Below, one piece after another: positions 9,241-20,324 of a stretch of 64,000 bases of DNA (the first letter of the stretch is position 1; each line of letters opens with the position of its first letter). The stretch spans positions 1 to 64,000 of the forward strand of contig BAXO01000009.1 of the NCBI GenBank assembly GCA_001310555.1, given 5' to 3'. Under the pieces are notes generated by a model, which worked only from the letters and a program-made list of their open reading frames with translations, had not been told where the DNA came from and did no database searches. Source of the stretch: Bacillus sp. JCM 19058 (lineage in GTDB: Bacteria; Bacillota; Bacilli; Bacillales_H; Bacillaceae_D). Both the position numbers and the translations under genes were made by a program.

Positions 9241-10477
9241 TTGAATAATTGGAAAAGGAATTTGTTTATTTTAGTTGGCTGTCAGTTTCTTGTGATGGGC
9301 GGAATGACAATGATAATGCCTTTTTTTGCCGCTCTTTTTACAGGAATTGGGGGTTCATAATCCAGACAGCCTGAATATGTGGGTTGGGGTTATTTTTGGT
9401 GCGAATTTCCTTACAGCTTTCTTGTTTTCGCCATTTTGGGGTCGTCTAGCAGATCGTCATGGAAGAAAAATGATGATTCTTCGCTCCGGCTTTGGAATGG
9501 CGCTCGTGATCAGCTTGACGGGTTTTGCGACAGGACCGGTCAGCTTGTTGCTTTTACGTTTGTTAAATGGAGTAATTTCCGGCTTTATTCCAGCCTCGAT
9601 CGCTTTAATTTCTACGAATACTCCGAAGGAAAGGGTCGGTTATGCACTAGGCATTTTACAGTCAGGGGCTGTTGCCGGTGCAATTTGTGGCCCTTTACTC
9701 GGCGGTTTAATGGCAGATCTGTTCGGTTATCGAGCGGTCTTTTTTATGACTGGTGCCGGGATTTTAATCGCAGCGCTCGTGGCGCTATTTTTCGTGAAGG
9801 AGGACTTCACGCCGAATAAAAATGAGGAGAAAACAAATACGTTTGGCGATTTTAAAACTGTGACGAGTCGGAAGCCGGTGCTTTCCCTTTATGTAGTAGT
9901 GTTCTTGATTCAGTTAGCGATTATGGGAGTTAATCCACAGCTTTCCTTGTTTGTCGGAGATTTGACTCAGGCTCAGAATGTCGCATTTTTTTGCCGGGCT
10001 CGCTGTTTCGGCGTTAGGGTTCGCGAATATGCTTAGTTCTGCGTTTCTCGGTAGGCTTAGCGATAGGAAAGGTGCCCATCAAATCTTAATCTATTCATTA
10101 ATGGGTGCTGCCTTATTTTCTGTTCCTCAGGCGTTTATTACTGAAATATGGCAATTGATTTTGCTGCGCTTTCTCGTTGGCTTATGTCTCGGTGGGTTGC
10201 TGCCTGCTGCTAATACGCTAATTCGTCTACACTCAGCGGAAGGAATGGAAAGCCGAACCTATGGTTTTTCCAATAGCGCAATGTATCTAGGAAATATGAT
10301 TGGACCGATCATCGGCGGTTGGTTCGCAACGTCGCTAGGGGTCCGTGGAGTGTTTCTCGCCAGCGCTGCCTTATTGTTAATCAACGTATTTATTGTCAAA
10401 AATAAAGTGATTCCTGTTGCCAGAACGAATTTTTTTTACGCGAAAAGCGAAAGCAGCGAAAGGTCGCCTCTCAGTAA
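9241..10477 (+). CDS. MFS transporter, multidrug-efflux type (MdtG-like)
   Basis: About 411 residues with the 12-helix layout of the major facilitator superfamily. The loop motif GRLADRHGRKMM between helices 2 and 3 is the MFS signature, and GAVAGAICGPLLGG is close to the antiporter motif C of drug exporters. A drug or toxic-metabolite proton antiporter is the best guess; the substrate cannot be read. Extra T in runs of seven at 9321-9327 and 9986-9992 break the frame. A third break at eight T (10430-10437) is indicated because the frame ending at TAA 10475-10477 falls inside the terminator loop. The start is TTG at 9241. It is not at this place in B. subtilis. Confidence 0.75.
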
Positions 10478-10492
10478 GAGGCGGCTTTTCTT
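10463..10492 (+). terminator. MFS gene terminator
   Basis: GTCGCCTCT (10463-10471) pairs with AGAGGCGGC (10477-10485, one G-U), followed by TTTTCTT. The likely stop codon of the MFS gene lies in the loop. Confidence 0.8.
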
Positions 10493-10560
10493 CGTTAAAG
10501 TCAAGGTTATCGAGTTTGGATCCTTTCGTACGAAAGCTCACCATACGCCTTGAAAAAGCA

Positions 10561-10594
10561 GAAAAAAACCCCCGTATGGACATGCCCTACGGGG
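10561..10594 (-). terminator. Minus-strand terminator-like hairpin
   Basis: TACGGGG (10588-10594) and CCCCGTA (10570-10576) form a stem; read on the minus strand it is followed by a run of seven T (10562-10568). No minus-strand gene is recognised to its right. Confidence 0.5.
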
Positions 10595-10929
10595 TGCCTA
10601 TACACATACACACCAGTATGTACCAGGCTATGGGAGAGGAGAAACCGGAGGAAGAACTTATGGGGAAACGTAAGCCTTCTCCACGGTTGTCGCAGCATTG
10701 GATCAATGCTGCTACTATAATTATCACCATCCCTATTCCTCTTTATACATTAACGAGAAAAAAGGAATTAGGACGCCCAGGCAGGAACATTAACAGACTC
10801 GGGACAAAAACAAGTTTTTTGCGGCCAGCTGCCATCGCACGACATTTGTGATAGGATAAAGTGAAAACTCTAACAGTATACATTATGTTTTATCGCGAAA
10901 TGATAACAGGAAAGGGACTGGTGGCCATT
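10595..10929. other. Intergenic region before rsmD
   Basis: No gene is firmly supported. A 63-codon plus-strand frame (10660-10851, starting MGKRKPSPRLSQ) has GGAGG eight bases upstream but no family-like sequence. It may be a small gene or chance. Confidence 0.35.
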
Positions 10930-11985
<1,056 letters not shown>

Positions 11986-12086
11986 TGAACGGAGCTCGAC
12001 TTCGCATGTCAGGTGACTCTATCGAAGCAACTGGAATGCTAAATCAGGTGCGATGCCGTTTCCGCTTGGCAACGCCCGAAAAGGCA

Positions 12087-12122
12087 AAGGCGTGCCTCTT
12101 TCTTCAGCCGAGAGCACGCCTT
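12087..12122. terminator. Hairpin between convergent coaD and ylbJ
   Basis: AAGGCGTGC (12087-12095) pairs with GCACGCCTT (12114-12122). It begins one base after the ylbJ stop on the minus strand and lies 100 bases beyond coaD. The T tract is weak on both sides. Confidence 0.6.
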
Positions 12123-12123
12123 G

Positions 12124-13329
12124 TCAGATGAAGATGGAGAGAAGAAGCATAATGAGCGTAAAGGTCGAACCGTATTGGACAATCAAGAGCCAGACATGCT
12201 CAAACCATGTATGAGCCGTATCGGCCATAAAGGCTGGAAGCGAGACTGAATCCGTTTCAGCCGATTGTTTGTTTAGAACGAGCGGCTTCCAAAGAATCAG
12301 AGCAAAGAATGATGCAAAAAAAGCCGTGGACAATTCGGGCCAAAAAAAACGGTTTAAACCGAATATCGGTTTCTGCTAAAATACTGGCGACTTGTGCAAG
12401 ATGGAGAAACCAGAAAACGCCAAGAAAAAAACTAGTGACGATAATCTGCTCATGCAAGGCGGCTTTTGTGACTTCACTCGCTATTTGAGCGCCAAGAGTC
12501 ATTTCGAATAAGCCTGTAACGAACGGTACGCTCAGCTCAGCGGGTAAGTGAAACAGCTGAAATACGAATGTCGTGATTGCGGCTAGTATCGAGATAATTC
12601 CGACAAGGCTAAGCAGCTTATTCAAAACAGAAAACAAAATAATGAAGCCACCGATCATTAATAGAGTCTGGATCGAATTCTGGACGGCGTCTCCGAGTAG
12701 CTTACCTAGCGGTCTTCCATCCCGGAGGCGCTCCTGATGGGTCAGCTTCAACGATTCCGCTAATGTCATTCGCTCCGCCTTTTCCTTCGTCGTGATCAGT
12801 CGTTGCTCTTCTTTACGTCCATAAAACCGCATAAACAGTCCGACACAAAGGTTGCCAAGATAATGAGCAGCCGCAAGAATAATGCCAAGGTCAGGGTTAT
12901 GGAAAAAAACCGACAGCGATCGCGCCGAAAATAAATAGCGGGTTTGCGGAGTTCGTAAAGGAGACGAGCCTCTCTGCCTCGATGCGATTCACTTTGTTTT
13001 CCTTTCTGAGACGTGCAGTTAGCTTCGCACCCGCTGGATTTCCGGAGGCAAGTCCCATTGCCCAAACGAAGCCGCCGACCCCAGGAACGCGAAACAATGG
13101 GCGCATAAGCGGCTCAAGCCAGGTACCGATAAATGTAACGACACCGAAGCCGATCAAAAGCTCGGAAACGATAAAAAAATGGGAGTAATGAAGGGAAGAC
13201 AACATCCCACCATATATGCAAGCCTCTAATCGAGGCTTCAAGCGCTTCTTTTGGAAAAATCATGAGCGAAGCGGCCAGAATGCTCGCGCCAGCTGCGAGT
13301 AATACTGTGTTTGTCACTTCTGAACGCAT
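12124..13329 (-). CDS. ylbJ: Sporulation integral membrane protein YlbJ
   Basis: About 400 residues, polytopic. The gene matches YlbJ by KEALEASIRGLHIWWDVVFPSL and MGLASGNPAGAKLTA, features of the nucleoside-recognition/gate domain family. YlbJ is needed for spore formation; it has been linked to dipicolinic acid uptake into the forespore. Three frame breaks all come from one extra A (plus strand): seven A at 13173-13179, seven at 12903-12909 and eight at 12342-12349. The start at 13329 is chosen because AAAGGAGGG precedes it; an upstream ATG at 13389 has no such site. It is divergent from ylbK, as in B. subtilis. Confidence 0.85.
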
Positions 13330-13661
13330 AGAAAGCGGGCCCTCCTTTATCATAAGAAAGAAAAATATAAATTGGCTTCTGCATGTCAAAATGTAAAGCT
13401 GAAAATATCACTTTAGTAGGTCATCCTCAAATTAGAACGGTAGATTGCAGGAGCCGAGCCTTCAGCAAACCGGTTGGAGCGAGCTTTTTCGTGCATTGTC
13501 TGAATGGCACAAAAGAACGGTGATTACGCACGTTACTCACGTCGAAAAACATAAACGGAGAGCTAGTCTTATCTGTACTTTTAAATATACGTCTACAAGT
13601 CTGTAATAGACCATATGATTGTAAATGGCCGTAATTAATCGTAAGATAGGAGATGATTACC
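13330..13661. other. Divergent promoter region ylbJ/ylbK
   Basis: No gene. It must hold the outward promoters of ylbJ and ylbK, but I see no hexamer pair convincing enough to mark. Confidence 0.4.
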
Positions 13662-14465
13662 GTGGAGCAAAATCGTCCGAAAATAGGTCTGGCACTAGGC
13701 GCCGGAGGAGTTCGAGGCTTTGCTCACATCGGCGTTTTACAGGCGTTGGAGGCTGAGGAGATCCCGATCGACTTTTTGGCGGGAAGCAGTATGGGAGCAC
13801 TTGTCGCCGGATTATATGGAGTCGGACAATCGCCAGAAGCGATGCAGCGCTTTGCCACACTGTTTCGCCGAAAATATTATCTTGACTTTACTGTACCGAA
13901 ACTAGGGTTTATTGCTGGGAATAAAGTCACTGAGCTTATTAGGCTGCTTGCCAAAGGTAAACAGTTCGAGGAGTTAACACGGCCGGTAGCTGTCGTAGCG
14001 ACCGATTTAAAAACGGGCGAACGAGTCGTCTTTCAATCAGGCGATCTTGCAACAGCGATTCGGGCAAGCATAGCGATTCCGGGCGTTTTTGTACCATTAA
14101 AGCTCAACGGACAGCTCTTAATTGACGGAGGAGTGATCGATCGAGTTCCGATTTCTATCATCAAAGAAATGGGCGCTGATTTGACAATTGCCGTTGACGT
14201 TTCTGTTTTTAGAAGCGATTTGCAAGTGAAAAATATTTACGATGTCATTATGCAAAGCATGGATATAATGGCGCGAGAAGTTACGCGTTATCAGGCGTTT
14301 GATTGCGAGGTGATGATTCGTCCTTTAGCTCAATATACGAATCCCTTCGCTTTTGAGGATGTTGAACATTTGATTGCTAGTGGCAAAGAAGCTGCCTATA
14401 AGCAGATGGAGCAAATAAAGAGGCGGATCGTTAATTGGAAGGAGCACAAGCATGAGCAAGACTAG
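13662..14465 (+). CDS. ylbK: Patatin-like phospholipase family protein YlbK
   Basis: About 267 residues, frame intact. All patatin signatures are present: oxyanion-hole loop GAGGVRG near residue 16, nucleophile elbow GSSMG near residue 46, and the catalytic Asp in DGGVIDRVP near residue 168. It therefore should hydrolyse acyl esters; the physiological substrate is unknown. The GTG at 13662 has AGGAG eight bases upstream; the ATG at 13653 overlaps that site. It overlaps the start of ylbL by 14 bases. Confidence 0.88.
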   Translation: MEQNRPKIGLALGAGGVRGFAHIGVLQALEAEEIPIDFLAGSSMGALVAGLYGVGQSPEAMQRFATLFRRKYYLDFTVPKLGFIAGNKVTELIRLLAKGKQFEELTRPVAVVATDLKTGERVVFQSGDLATAIRASIAIPGVFVPLKLNGQLLIDGGVIDRVPISIIKEMGADLTIAVDVSVFRSDLQVKNIYDVIMQSMDIMAREVTRYQAFDCEVMIRPLAQYTNPFAFEDVEHLIASGKEAAYKQMEQIKRRIVNWKEHKHEQD

Positions 14466-15497
14466 ACGGCTGAAAATACGCAAAAGATGGATCGTCCTTG
14501 CGATCGTTCTTTTAGCGTTAAACTTTTATTATTTACCTTATTACTATTCCCAACCGGGTCAGGCGGTTATCTTAGATGAAATTATTAAAGTGGATCACGG
14601 TGTTGACAAAGAAGGATCATTCATGCTGACAACGGTGAGAATGGGCAAAGCCAACCTTTTCTTTTATATGTGGCTCACCTCAGCCTTATCGCGTCCTGCA
14701 TCCTGAAGAAGATGTGCGTTTTCAAGGGGAGTCGGAAGACGAATACCGTCATCGGCAAGCTGTAATGATGACCGACTCGCAGGAGAAAGCAAAAATTATC
14801 GCTTACGAAACGGCGGGAGCAACCGTTGATTATGAGTATCACGGTGCTTTGGTTACGTCGATTATTGAGGGTATGCCGGCAAGCGAGCTACTCGAAACCG
14901 GAGATCGGATCGTGGCTCTAGACGGAGAGCCGATCGAGACAGCGGAACAGCTCATCGACTCGCTTACGGACAAAAGCAGCGAGGAGACGGTTCACTTAAC
15001 GATCGAAAGGGACGAGCAGACCGAAGTCATCGAAATCGGTTTTTCACCGTTCCCTGAGTCGTTTCAGTTGCCTCCAGAACGAACTGGAATCGGTTTGAGC
15101 AATCCGGTAACCGATCGAGACGTTACCTTTGAGCCTGAGACATCCATCGAGACAAAAGAAATCGGCGGCCCGTCAGCCGGCTTAATGTTCTCATTGGAAA
15201 TATACAATCAGCTCATCGATGAAAATATGAAGAAAGGCTATCAAATAGCTGGGACTGGAACGATAGACGAAGAAGGGAACGTTGGACCAATCGGAGGGGC
15301 AGGATTGAAGGTTCTTGCGGCCGATAAAGCGGGAGCTGAAGTATTTTTTTGCTCCTAACGAAGAAGGGAAGCCGGAATCGAATTATGAGGAGGCACTTGC
15401 AGCTGTAGCAGATATTAACTCAGACATGGAAATCGTTCCTGTCGACACGATTGACGATGCGATCCGATTTTTGGAGGAGCTCGAGCCGAAGGGATGA
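14452..15497 (+). CDS. ylbL: PDZ and Lon-type protease YlbL
   Basis: About 348 residues. One N-terminal membrane segment (residues 13-30) anchors it with the domains outside. A PDZ domain (GMPASELLETGDRIVALDG) is followed by a Lon-type catalytic domain: nucleophile Ser in GGPSAGLMFSL and Lys in the GGAGLKVLAADKAGAEV segment. In B. subtilis YlbL contributes to turnover of the DNA-damage checkpoint division inhibitor YneA. Three frame breaks: one G missing near 14671, one C missing near 14690 (together giving the out-of-frame piece after FFYMW), and one extra T at 15344-15350. Confidence 0.88.
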
Positions 15498-15829
15498 GAA
15501 AAGCAATGGGCCTTTCTGTTTTCGGCTTACGCTGCTCCGCTTCCAGCGCCCCGGTTAGTATATCGGTCTGAGCAAAAACGGAAATTTCTGCATTTCCCTA
15601 CGGTTAGTTAAACGAAGCAGGGACGCAGTGCCCCCACCTTAACTTTTGGGAGGAGGGGGCTTTACTGCCTGTTCAACCAGGCTCGTCATCGCGTTCATAC
15701 GAGAGCATCGGTAGACAACGAATTTTTACCGATTTTATGACGTGAAGAGCAACGTGTCCGATCCGTTTATTAACGGAACGCTCTTTTAGCGATCTGTCCC
15801 AAGACGATCGCCCGCTCTTCCTGGCGGTT
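15498..15829. other. Convergent intergenic region ylbL/ylbM
   Basis: No gene. A hairpin GCCCCCACC (15630-15638) with GGAGGGGGC (15652-15660, one mismatch) followed by TTT may terminate ylbL. Confidence 0.45.
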
Positions 15830-17052
15830 TCAAAGCTTCTCTGAGCGAATCGGTGCGGTGCTATATTCTTCATGCTCGCGCTTCGTCCGGAGCGACGGAG
15901 CAAGTATTGACCAATAGACGGCAGCCGCCCGTTGCTCGATAACACCTATGCTCGTATCGGCTTGACTAAAGCGAGTGAGCAGCGGAACCTTGAGCTGTTT
16001 TTTTGATTTGGTTTAAATAATCTTGTCCCGAAGTACTCATACCGAGCAAGCGAATGTACGGGAGGGGAGCAATCGAAAGGGCGTCTCTCATCTCTTGCTT
16101 CGAGGTATTAGTTAAAAGGTGGGTCGCTAACCGTTGCAATCTATTTCGGGTATAGCGCTTCGTTTTCAATCGCTCCATCCATTGCTCAAACGACGTTGCG
16201 ACTTTATCGTTTCCTTCAGGCGAAATTCCAGCCCCTCCTCACATTCATAAATTTGTGCTAATTGCTCTGCGCTAGAACTTAAAAGACGATAGCGTAAAAG
16301 GTGAAAATAGTCCTCCCACGAATGCCACAAGCGATTGTCGCGCTCATATGAGGCGAGAAGCTCCTCCGTAAATTCAGGAATAAATCGGTTAATCGCATTG
16401 AGGCTCGAATGATTCGATAACGCGTTTCGAATACTCGTTGCGCTCGCAATCGTCGCTTCAGGTAATTCTTGATCGTGATACTTTGCTTCGCTTCGGGGAA
16501 TCGTGAACGCTTGGATATTAGCATTCAAATCGTCGATCGCTTTTATGTAATGGTAGCCGAGGATGTTATTCGGCTCACGCAGCGATAGTTGAGGCTTTGG
16601 CGCCTTCACCTCGGTAAAGGCTTGGGCCGCTGCCTGTGGGTAGCTCATTCCTTGCTTCATCTTTTGCTGAATCAATTTATCCCAGTCTCGCCGGTGCGCT
16701 TGCATGAAGGAAAGTAATTCAAAGAAAGGGGCGATCTCCCTGATTCGCTCCCGAAGCAGATTGAATCGACCTGAAGTGCGTCAAGAACTTGAATCGCTCC
16801 TTCTGCAAAAATCTCCGCTTTCTGGGTAGAATAAACGTAAGGGAGCTCAACAACGAGATCGATTCCCGCAGCCAAGGCCATTTTTGTGCGCTGCCATTTA
16901 GAGACGAGGGCGGGTTCGCCTCGCTGAAGAAAAGAGCCGCTCATGACTGCAATAACGAGCTCGGCTTCCGTTTGCTTTCTTGCCTGCTTCACGTGATGAA
17001 AGTGGCCGTTGTGGAACGGATTGTATTCTACGATTAACCCGACTGTTTTCAA
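15830..17052 (-). CDS. tmcAL: tRNA(Met) cytidine acetate ligase TmcAL (YlbM)
   Basis: About 408 residues after repair. TmcAL forms N4-acetylcytidine at the wobble base of elongator tRNA-Met, activating acetate with ATP. The N-terminus [14 protein letters not shown] carries the nucleotidyltransferase motif (H-N-G-H), followed by [13 protein letters not shown]. Three frame breaks: a G missing near 16736, giving [13 protein letters not shown]; an A missing near 16193, giving [14 protein letters not shown]; and an extra T at 15998-16004, giving [14 protein letters not shown]. The true end is then at 15830 with STAPIR near the C-terminus, as in the family. Without the last repair the protein would lose about 45 residues. 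Confidence 0.88.
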
Positions 17053-17263
17053 AAGCCTTCCTCCTCTGTGCTCTTTTACCTTTGCTGCGGCCTCAGCGAC
17101 AACGTCTATGAAGCTTCGGGGTGGACGTTGTCGAGCCGATAAGCCGTTCCTTGCTTATGATTGCTGATACTTATTATAGGCGAAACGATGTAAAGAAAAA
17201 AAGGTTGACAAACAAAAAGCGTAAGGCTATAATTACTTTTGTTGCCTTAGGGGTGATGCGATA

Positions 17264-17771
17264 ATGAAATGGACTTTGCGGCAATTACAAGCGGCAAAAC
17301 GAGAACCGATTGAGTTTGAGAAATCAATTGCTTTAGACGAACTAAAGGAACAGAATCAGGAAATTCGTTCGGTTTCTACTGTTGTTATAAATGGAAAAAT
17401 AACGTATTCTAGTAAAGTTTACACCTTTGATTTTACGATAAAAGGTGAGCTAGTCCTTCCGTGTGCGCGGACGTTGGTGGACGTCAACCTCCCGTTTAAT
17501 CTGCATGCTACCGAACAATTCCGGGAAGTGGATGAGTATTTGCTTCAGGAAGATGATGAACGTCTAGTCTCTGGTGATGGGATCGACTTGACTCCTGTTA
17601 TTAAAGAGCATATTCTGCTTGAGATTCCAATGCAAGTATTTGCGGAGCATGTATCAGAGCCTGCCGCTCCTCCTTCAGGTAAGGATTGGCAGCTAGTGAC
17701 GGAAGAAGAGAAGGGTGAGTGTATTGACCCTAGACTGGCTGATTTAGCGAAGTTTTTTTGAAAAAGATTAA
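17264..17771 (+). CDS. ylbN: YceD family (DUF177) protein YlbN
   Basis: About 169 residues. It matches the YceD/DUF177 family by [34 protein letters not shown] and [12 protein letters not shown]. Genes of this family are almost always upstream of rpmF, as here, and are associated with large-subunit rRNA accumulation. One extra T at 17753-17759 cuts the last residues; with six T the end is EKD at 17771. A promoter region with TTGACA (17206-17211) lies 60 bases upstream. Confidence 0.88.
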
Positions 17772-17842
17772 GAAAATCGAAGCACCGATTCGTGTCGGAC
17801 CTTCATTTCATAGTAATTCAATCCTGTAAGGAGGTGGGAATG

Positions 17843-18016
17843 ATGGCAGTACCTTTTAGAAGAACGTCAAAAACTCGTAAGAACAAGCGTCGAACTCACT
17901 ATAAATTGGCAGTACCTGGTATGACTGAATGTCCGGAATGTGGCGAATTGAAAATTACACACCGTGTTTGTCGGGCTTGCGGCTCATATAAAGGCAAAGA
18001 CGTTGTCAGCAAATAA
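17843..18016 (+). CDS. rpmF: 50S ribosomal protein L32
   Basis: 57 residues beginning [17 protein letters not shown], frame intact. The zinc-binding cysteines are CPECG and CRACG, so this is the zinc-type (C+) L32. AAGGAGGTGGGAATG precedes the second of two ATG codons; the second gives the standard N-terminus. It is co-transcribed with ylbN and ends in the terminator at 18037. Confidence 0.97.
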   Translation: MAVPFRRTSKTRKNKRRTHYKLAVPGMTECPECGELKITHRVCRACGSYKGKDVVSK

Positions 18017-18036
18017 CATCATAATCGATATTTAGT

Positions 18037-18066
18037 GAAGCAAAGAGCTACTCTTTGCTTCTTTTT
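18037..18066 (+). terminator. rpmF terminator
   Basis: GAAGCAAAGAG (18037-18047) and CTCTTTGCTTC (18051-18061) form a perfect 11-bp stem, followed by five T. Confidence 0.93.
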
Positions 18067-18288
18067 CATGTTTTGAGAGCAATCTGTCCAATAGAACGGA
18101 TTGACAAATACCTAGAACACTTAAAGGATGTTCATAAAGATTTCCCGCAGGACACCTTTTCGTTATCGTTCCGAATAGGCCATTAAAGGGAAGGTAGTTG
18201 ATGCTTCCTGATACGATCTGACCTTCTTTTTTTATCAAGCCTGTTGTACAGTAGAATTTGAAGAAAACAAGTAAGGGAGAGATCGGCC

Positions 18289-19035
18289 TTGGATAAGGTG
18301 TTAATCATGCAAGAAGGGGATTTAACGTGGATAATTCTCAATCGGGAGAAGCGTCGCCATGCCATTGATCTCGAAATGATCAAGCAGTTGGGGCAAGCGT
18401 TGGCAATTGCTGAAGCCGATGAAAGTAAGGTTATCATTTTGACCGGGGCAGGGAATCAGGCGTTCTGTTCAGGCGGCGATCTGGCTGCCCTTCAAGAAAT
18501 CAAAACAGAGCTGGATGCCAGCTGGATGCTAACCCAAATGGCCCATGTGCTCGAAAAAATATTTTTCAATCGTAAGGTGACTGTTGCAGCGATTAACGGA
18601 GTGGCGATAGGCGGGGGCGCTGAACTTGCGACTGCTTGCGATTTCCGAATTGCTTCAAGTCAGGCGAAGGTGGGGTTCAGCCAAGGGAACGCAGGAAAAG
18701 CAACCGGCTGGGGTGGTGCAACGATGCTGTATGAGCGCCTTTCCTCTGCGGCAGCAATGGAAATGCTTATTTCCGGTCGACTGTATTTAGCGGATGAAGC
18801 ACAGGAGCTAGGCTTTTTACAAGGTGTGGTCTACGAGTTATCGTTTGAAACAGGTATAAGGGAATGGGTTTCCACCTACACGAAGCAAGAACGGTCGGTG
18901 TTGGAGATGTATAAAGCGAGGTTTACCGATCGCTTTTCGCGCGAGCATTTTAAGCATAGGCTCAAGCAGGAAGTTAGCAGCTGCTCGAGGCTTTGGGGAA
19001 ACAAGGATAATACTAGACCTCCGGAGCTTTATTAA
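18289..19035 (+). CDS. Enoyl-CoA hydratase/isomerase (crotonase) family protein
   Basis: 248 residues. Crotonase features are present: AFCSGGDL (first oxyanion loop, residues 60-67) and GVAIGGGAELATACDFRIAS (second loop with a Glu, residues 104-123). The position that carries the second catalytic Glu in true hydratases (usually P-E-x2-G-x3-G-x-G) reads GNAGKATGWGGATM, so hydratase activity is doubtful; decarboxylase-like members have similar T/P-x-W-G-G segments. The TTG start at 18289 follows AAGGGAG. The last ten residues look off-family, so a late indel is possible. It is an insertion between rpmF and ylbO relative to B. subtilis. Confidence 0.78.
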   Translation: MDKVLIMQEGDLTWIILNREKRRHAIDLEMIKQLGQALAIAEADESKVIILTGAGNQAFCSGGDLAALQEIKTELDASWMLTQMAHVLEKIFFNRKVTVAAINGVAIGGGAELATACDFRIASSQAKVGFSQGNAGKATGWGGATMLYERLSSAAAMEMLISGRLYLADEAQELGFLQGVVYELSFETGIREWVSTYTKQERSVLEMYKARFTDRFSREHFKHRLKQEVSSCSRLWGNKDNTRPPELY

Positions 19036-19244
19036 CAGGAGTACTACAAACATCTATGGACTGGCGTATAGCATGGCGCTCATTGATAGTTTGCTGATAT
19101 TCCGCTTGATTGTGTCGTCGTGAATCGTTGTTCGTTTATTCAGCCTACTCGCCAATCGCCTTTGATGAAGAGAAAGGCTCTATTTCTATGACATTTTAAT
19201 AAGATGAATAGTCGGACGAAAAATAGGATATAATCCCTTACTAG

Positions 19245-19380
19245 AGGTTGTTCAAAAAAATCGCTAAAGTAACGGCGAGAAGAAATTATTGTTACGTATT
19301 CGGGTTTATTTGAATGATTCGTGGAAAATCCCTCGTTCAATTGGCTCCTCGCCTGATTTAGCCTTCTTTTTGAACACATA
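19245..19380. mobile_element. MITE-like element, 136 bp, with 7-8 bp target duplication
   Basis: The ends form imperfect inverted repeats of about 33 bases: the left end reads GGTTGTTCAAAAA then ATCGCTAAAG and GGCGAG; the complement of the right end reads TATGTGTTCAAAAA then GGCTAAAT and GGCGAG. Both sides carry the same direct repeat TTACTAG(A), at 19238-19245 and 19381-19388, as expected for a target-site duplication. There is no transposase inside, so it would be mobilised in trans. The GGTTGTTCAAAAA end resembles ends of common Bacillus insertion sequences; the parent family is not assigned. The rest of 19036-19452 holds no gene. Confidence 0.6.
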
Positions 19381-19452
19381 TTACTAGAACAAAGTCTATC
19401 TTTTCTAGTATTTGCATATGAATAAGCAAAACGGACATTAAGGAGGGGTTAT

Positions 19453-20001
19453 ATGACGACGGTTCGTCAGGATGCATGGAGCACTGATGAAGATTTGATT
19501 CTGGCAGAGGTTGTATTGCGTCACATCCGAGAGGGGAGCACGCAGCTTGCAGCCTTCGAAGAGGTTGGGGAGCAATTGAGTAGAACAAGCGCAGCTTGTG
19601 GGTTCCGGTGGAATTCCACAATCCGAAAAAAATATGAATCTGCCATTGCTTTAGCGAAAAAACAACGCTCAATTTCTAAAAAGTCAAACAAGCTTGAAGA
19701 TTCTTGGGCAAGCGAGACCGACTCGGGTCAGGAACAGGCCGATCAGGCCGAACATATTGGCAAAGAGCTAGGAAGCGTCTCTGCTGCGGAATTAACGATG
19801 GAAAAAGTGATCGTATTTTTGACCGACTACCACAAAAATCAACCAGATCCAGGAATAGTCGAGCAAATGAATCAGCTTAAAGAAGAAAATCAATCGCTGA
19901 AGGATAAGTTGAATAAGGTAAAGGAAGAAAAGCAAACGATGACGGATGATTATCGTTCGTTACTAGCTATTATGGAACGAGCGCGAAAGCTTTCCCTATA
20001 A
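19453..20001 (+). CDS. ylbO: RsfA family transcriptional regulator (YlbO)
   Basis: 182 residues, frame intact even across a run of seven A near 19625. An N-terminal Myb-like DNA-binding domain ([17 protein letters not shown], then [17 protein letters not shown]) is followed by a Gln/Glu-rich linker and a C-terminal coiled coil ([21 protein letters not shown], split here at about residue 135). RsfA-type proteins are prespore regulators that modulate sigma-F or sigma-E dependent genes. ATG at 19453 follows AAGGAGG. Confidence 0.88.
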   Translation: MTTVRQDAWSTDEDLILAEVVLRHIREGSTQLAAFEEVGEQLSRTSAACGFRWNSTIRKKYESAIALAKKQRSISKKSNKLEDSWASETDSGQEQADQAEHIGKELGSVSAAELTMEKVIVFLTDYHKNQPDPGIVEQMNQLKEENQSLKDKLNKVKEEKQTMTDDYRSLLAIMERARKLSL

Positions 20002-20150
20002 GGATCGAGCCGATATGAAATATACGGTGAAAAGGCGAGCGGTTGAAAGCTTAGCAGAGCTCGCCGAATGCGCATGGGACTAAGTAGCTTTTGTTTCGCT
20101 CTACCATTTGGAAAGGGCGAGGCCTAACACTGCTTTTCGCCCGATAAAAT

Positions 20151-20193
20151 AACAAGCCCTCTTTTTTTTATAAAAAAGGAAGGCTTGTTTTTA
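20151..20193. terminator. Terminator between convergent ylbO and ylbP
   Basis: AACAAGCC (20151-20158) pairs with GGCTTGTT (20182-20189), with an A/T-rich inner stem and T tracts on both strands. Confidence 0.8.
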
Positions 20194-20324
20194 TTTACGC
20201 TTAATTGGAAACCTCTCGCTCTATGCACTCGCGAAGCTTTTCGATCATTCATGCAAAGTCTTCACTTTTTATTGGCAGAAACGATTTCAAGGTTTACTTT
20301 GTCCGATATGATGTTCAGTCGATT

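Noticed and set aside
10660..10851. 63-codon frame with GGAGG upstream, before rsmD
   Set aside because: No family-like features and unusual composition; kept only as a remark in the intergenic entry.
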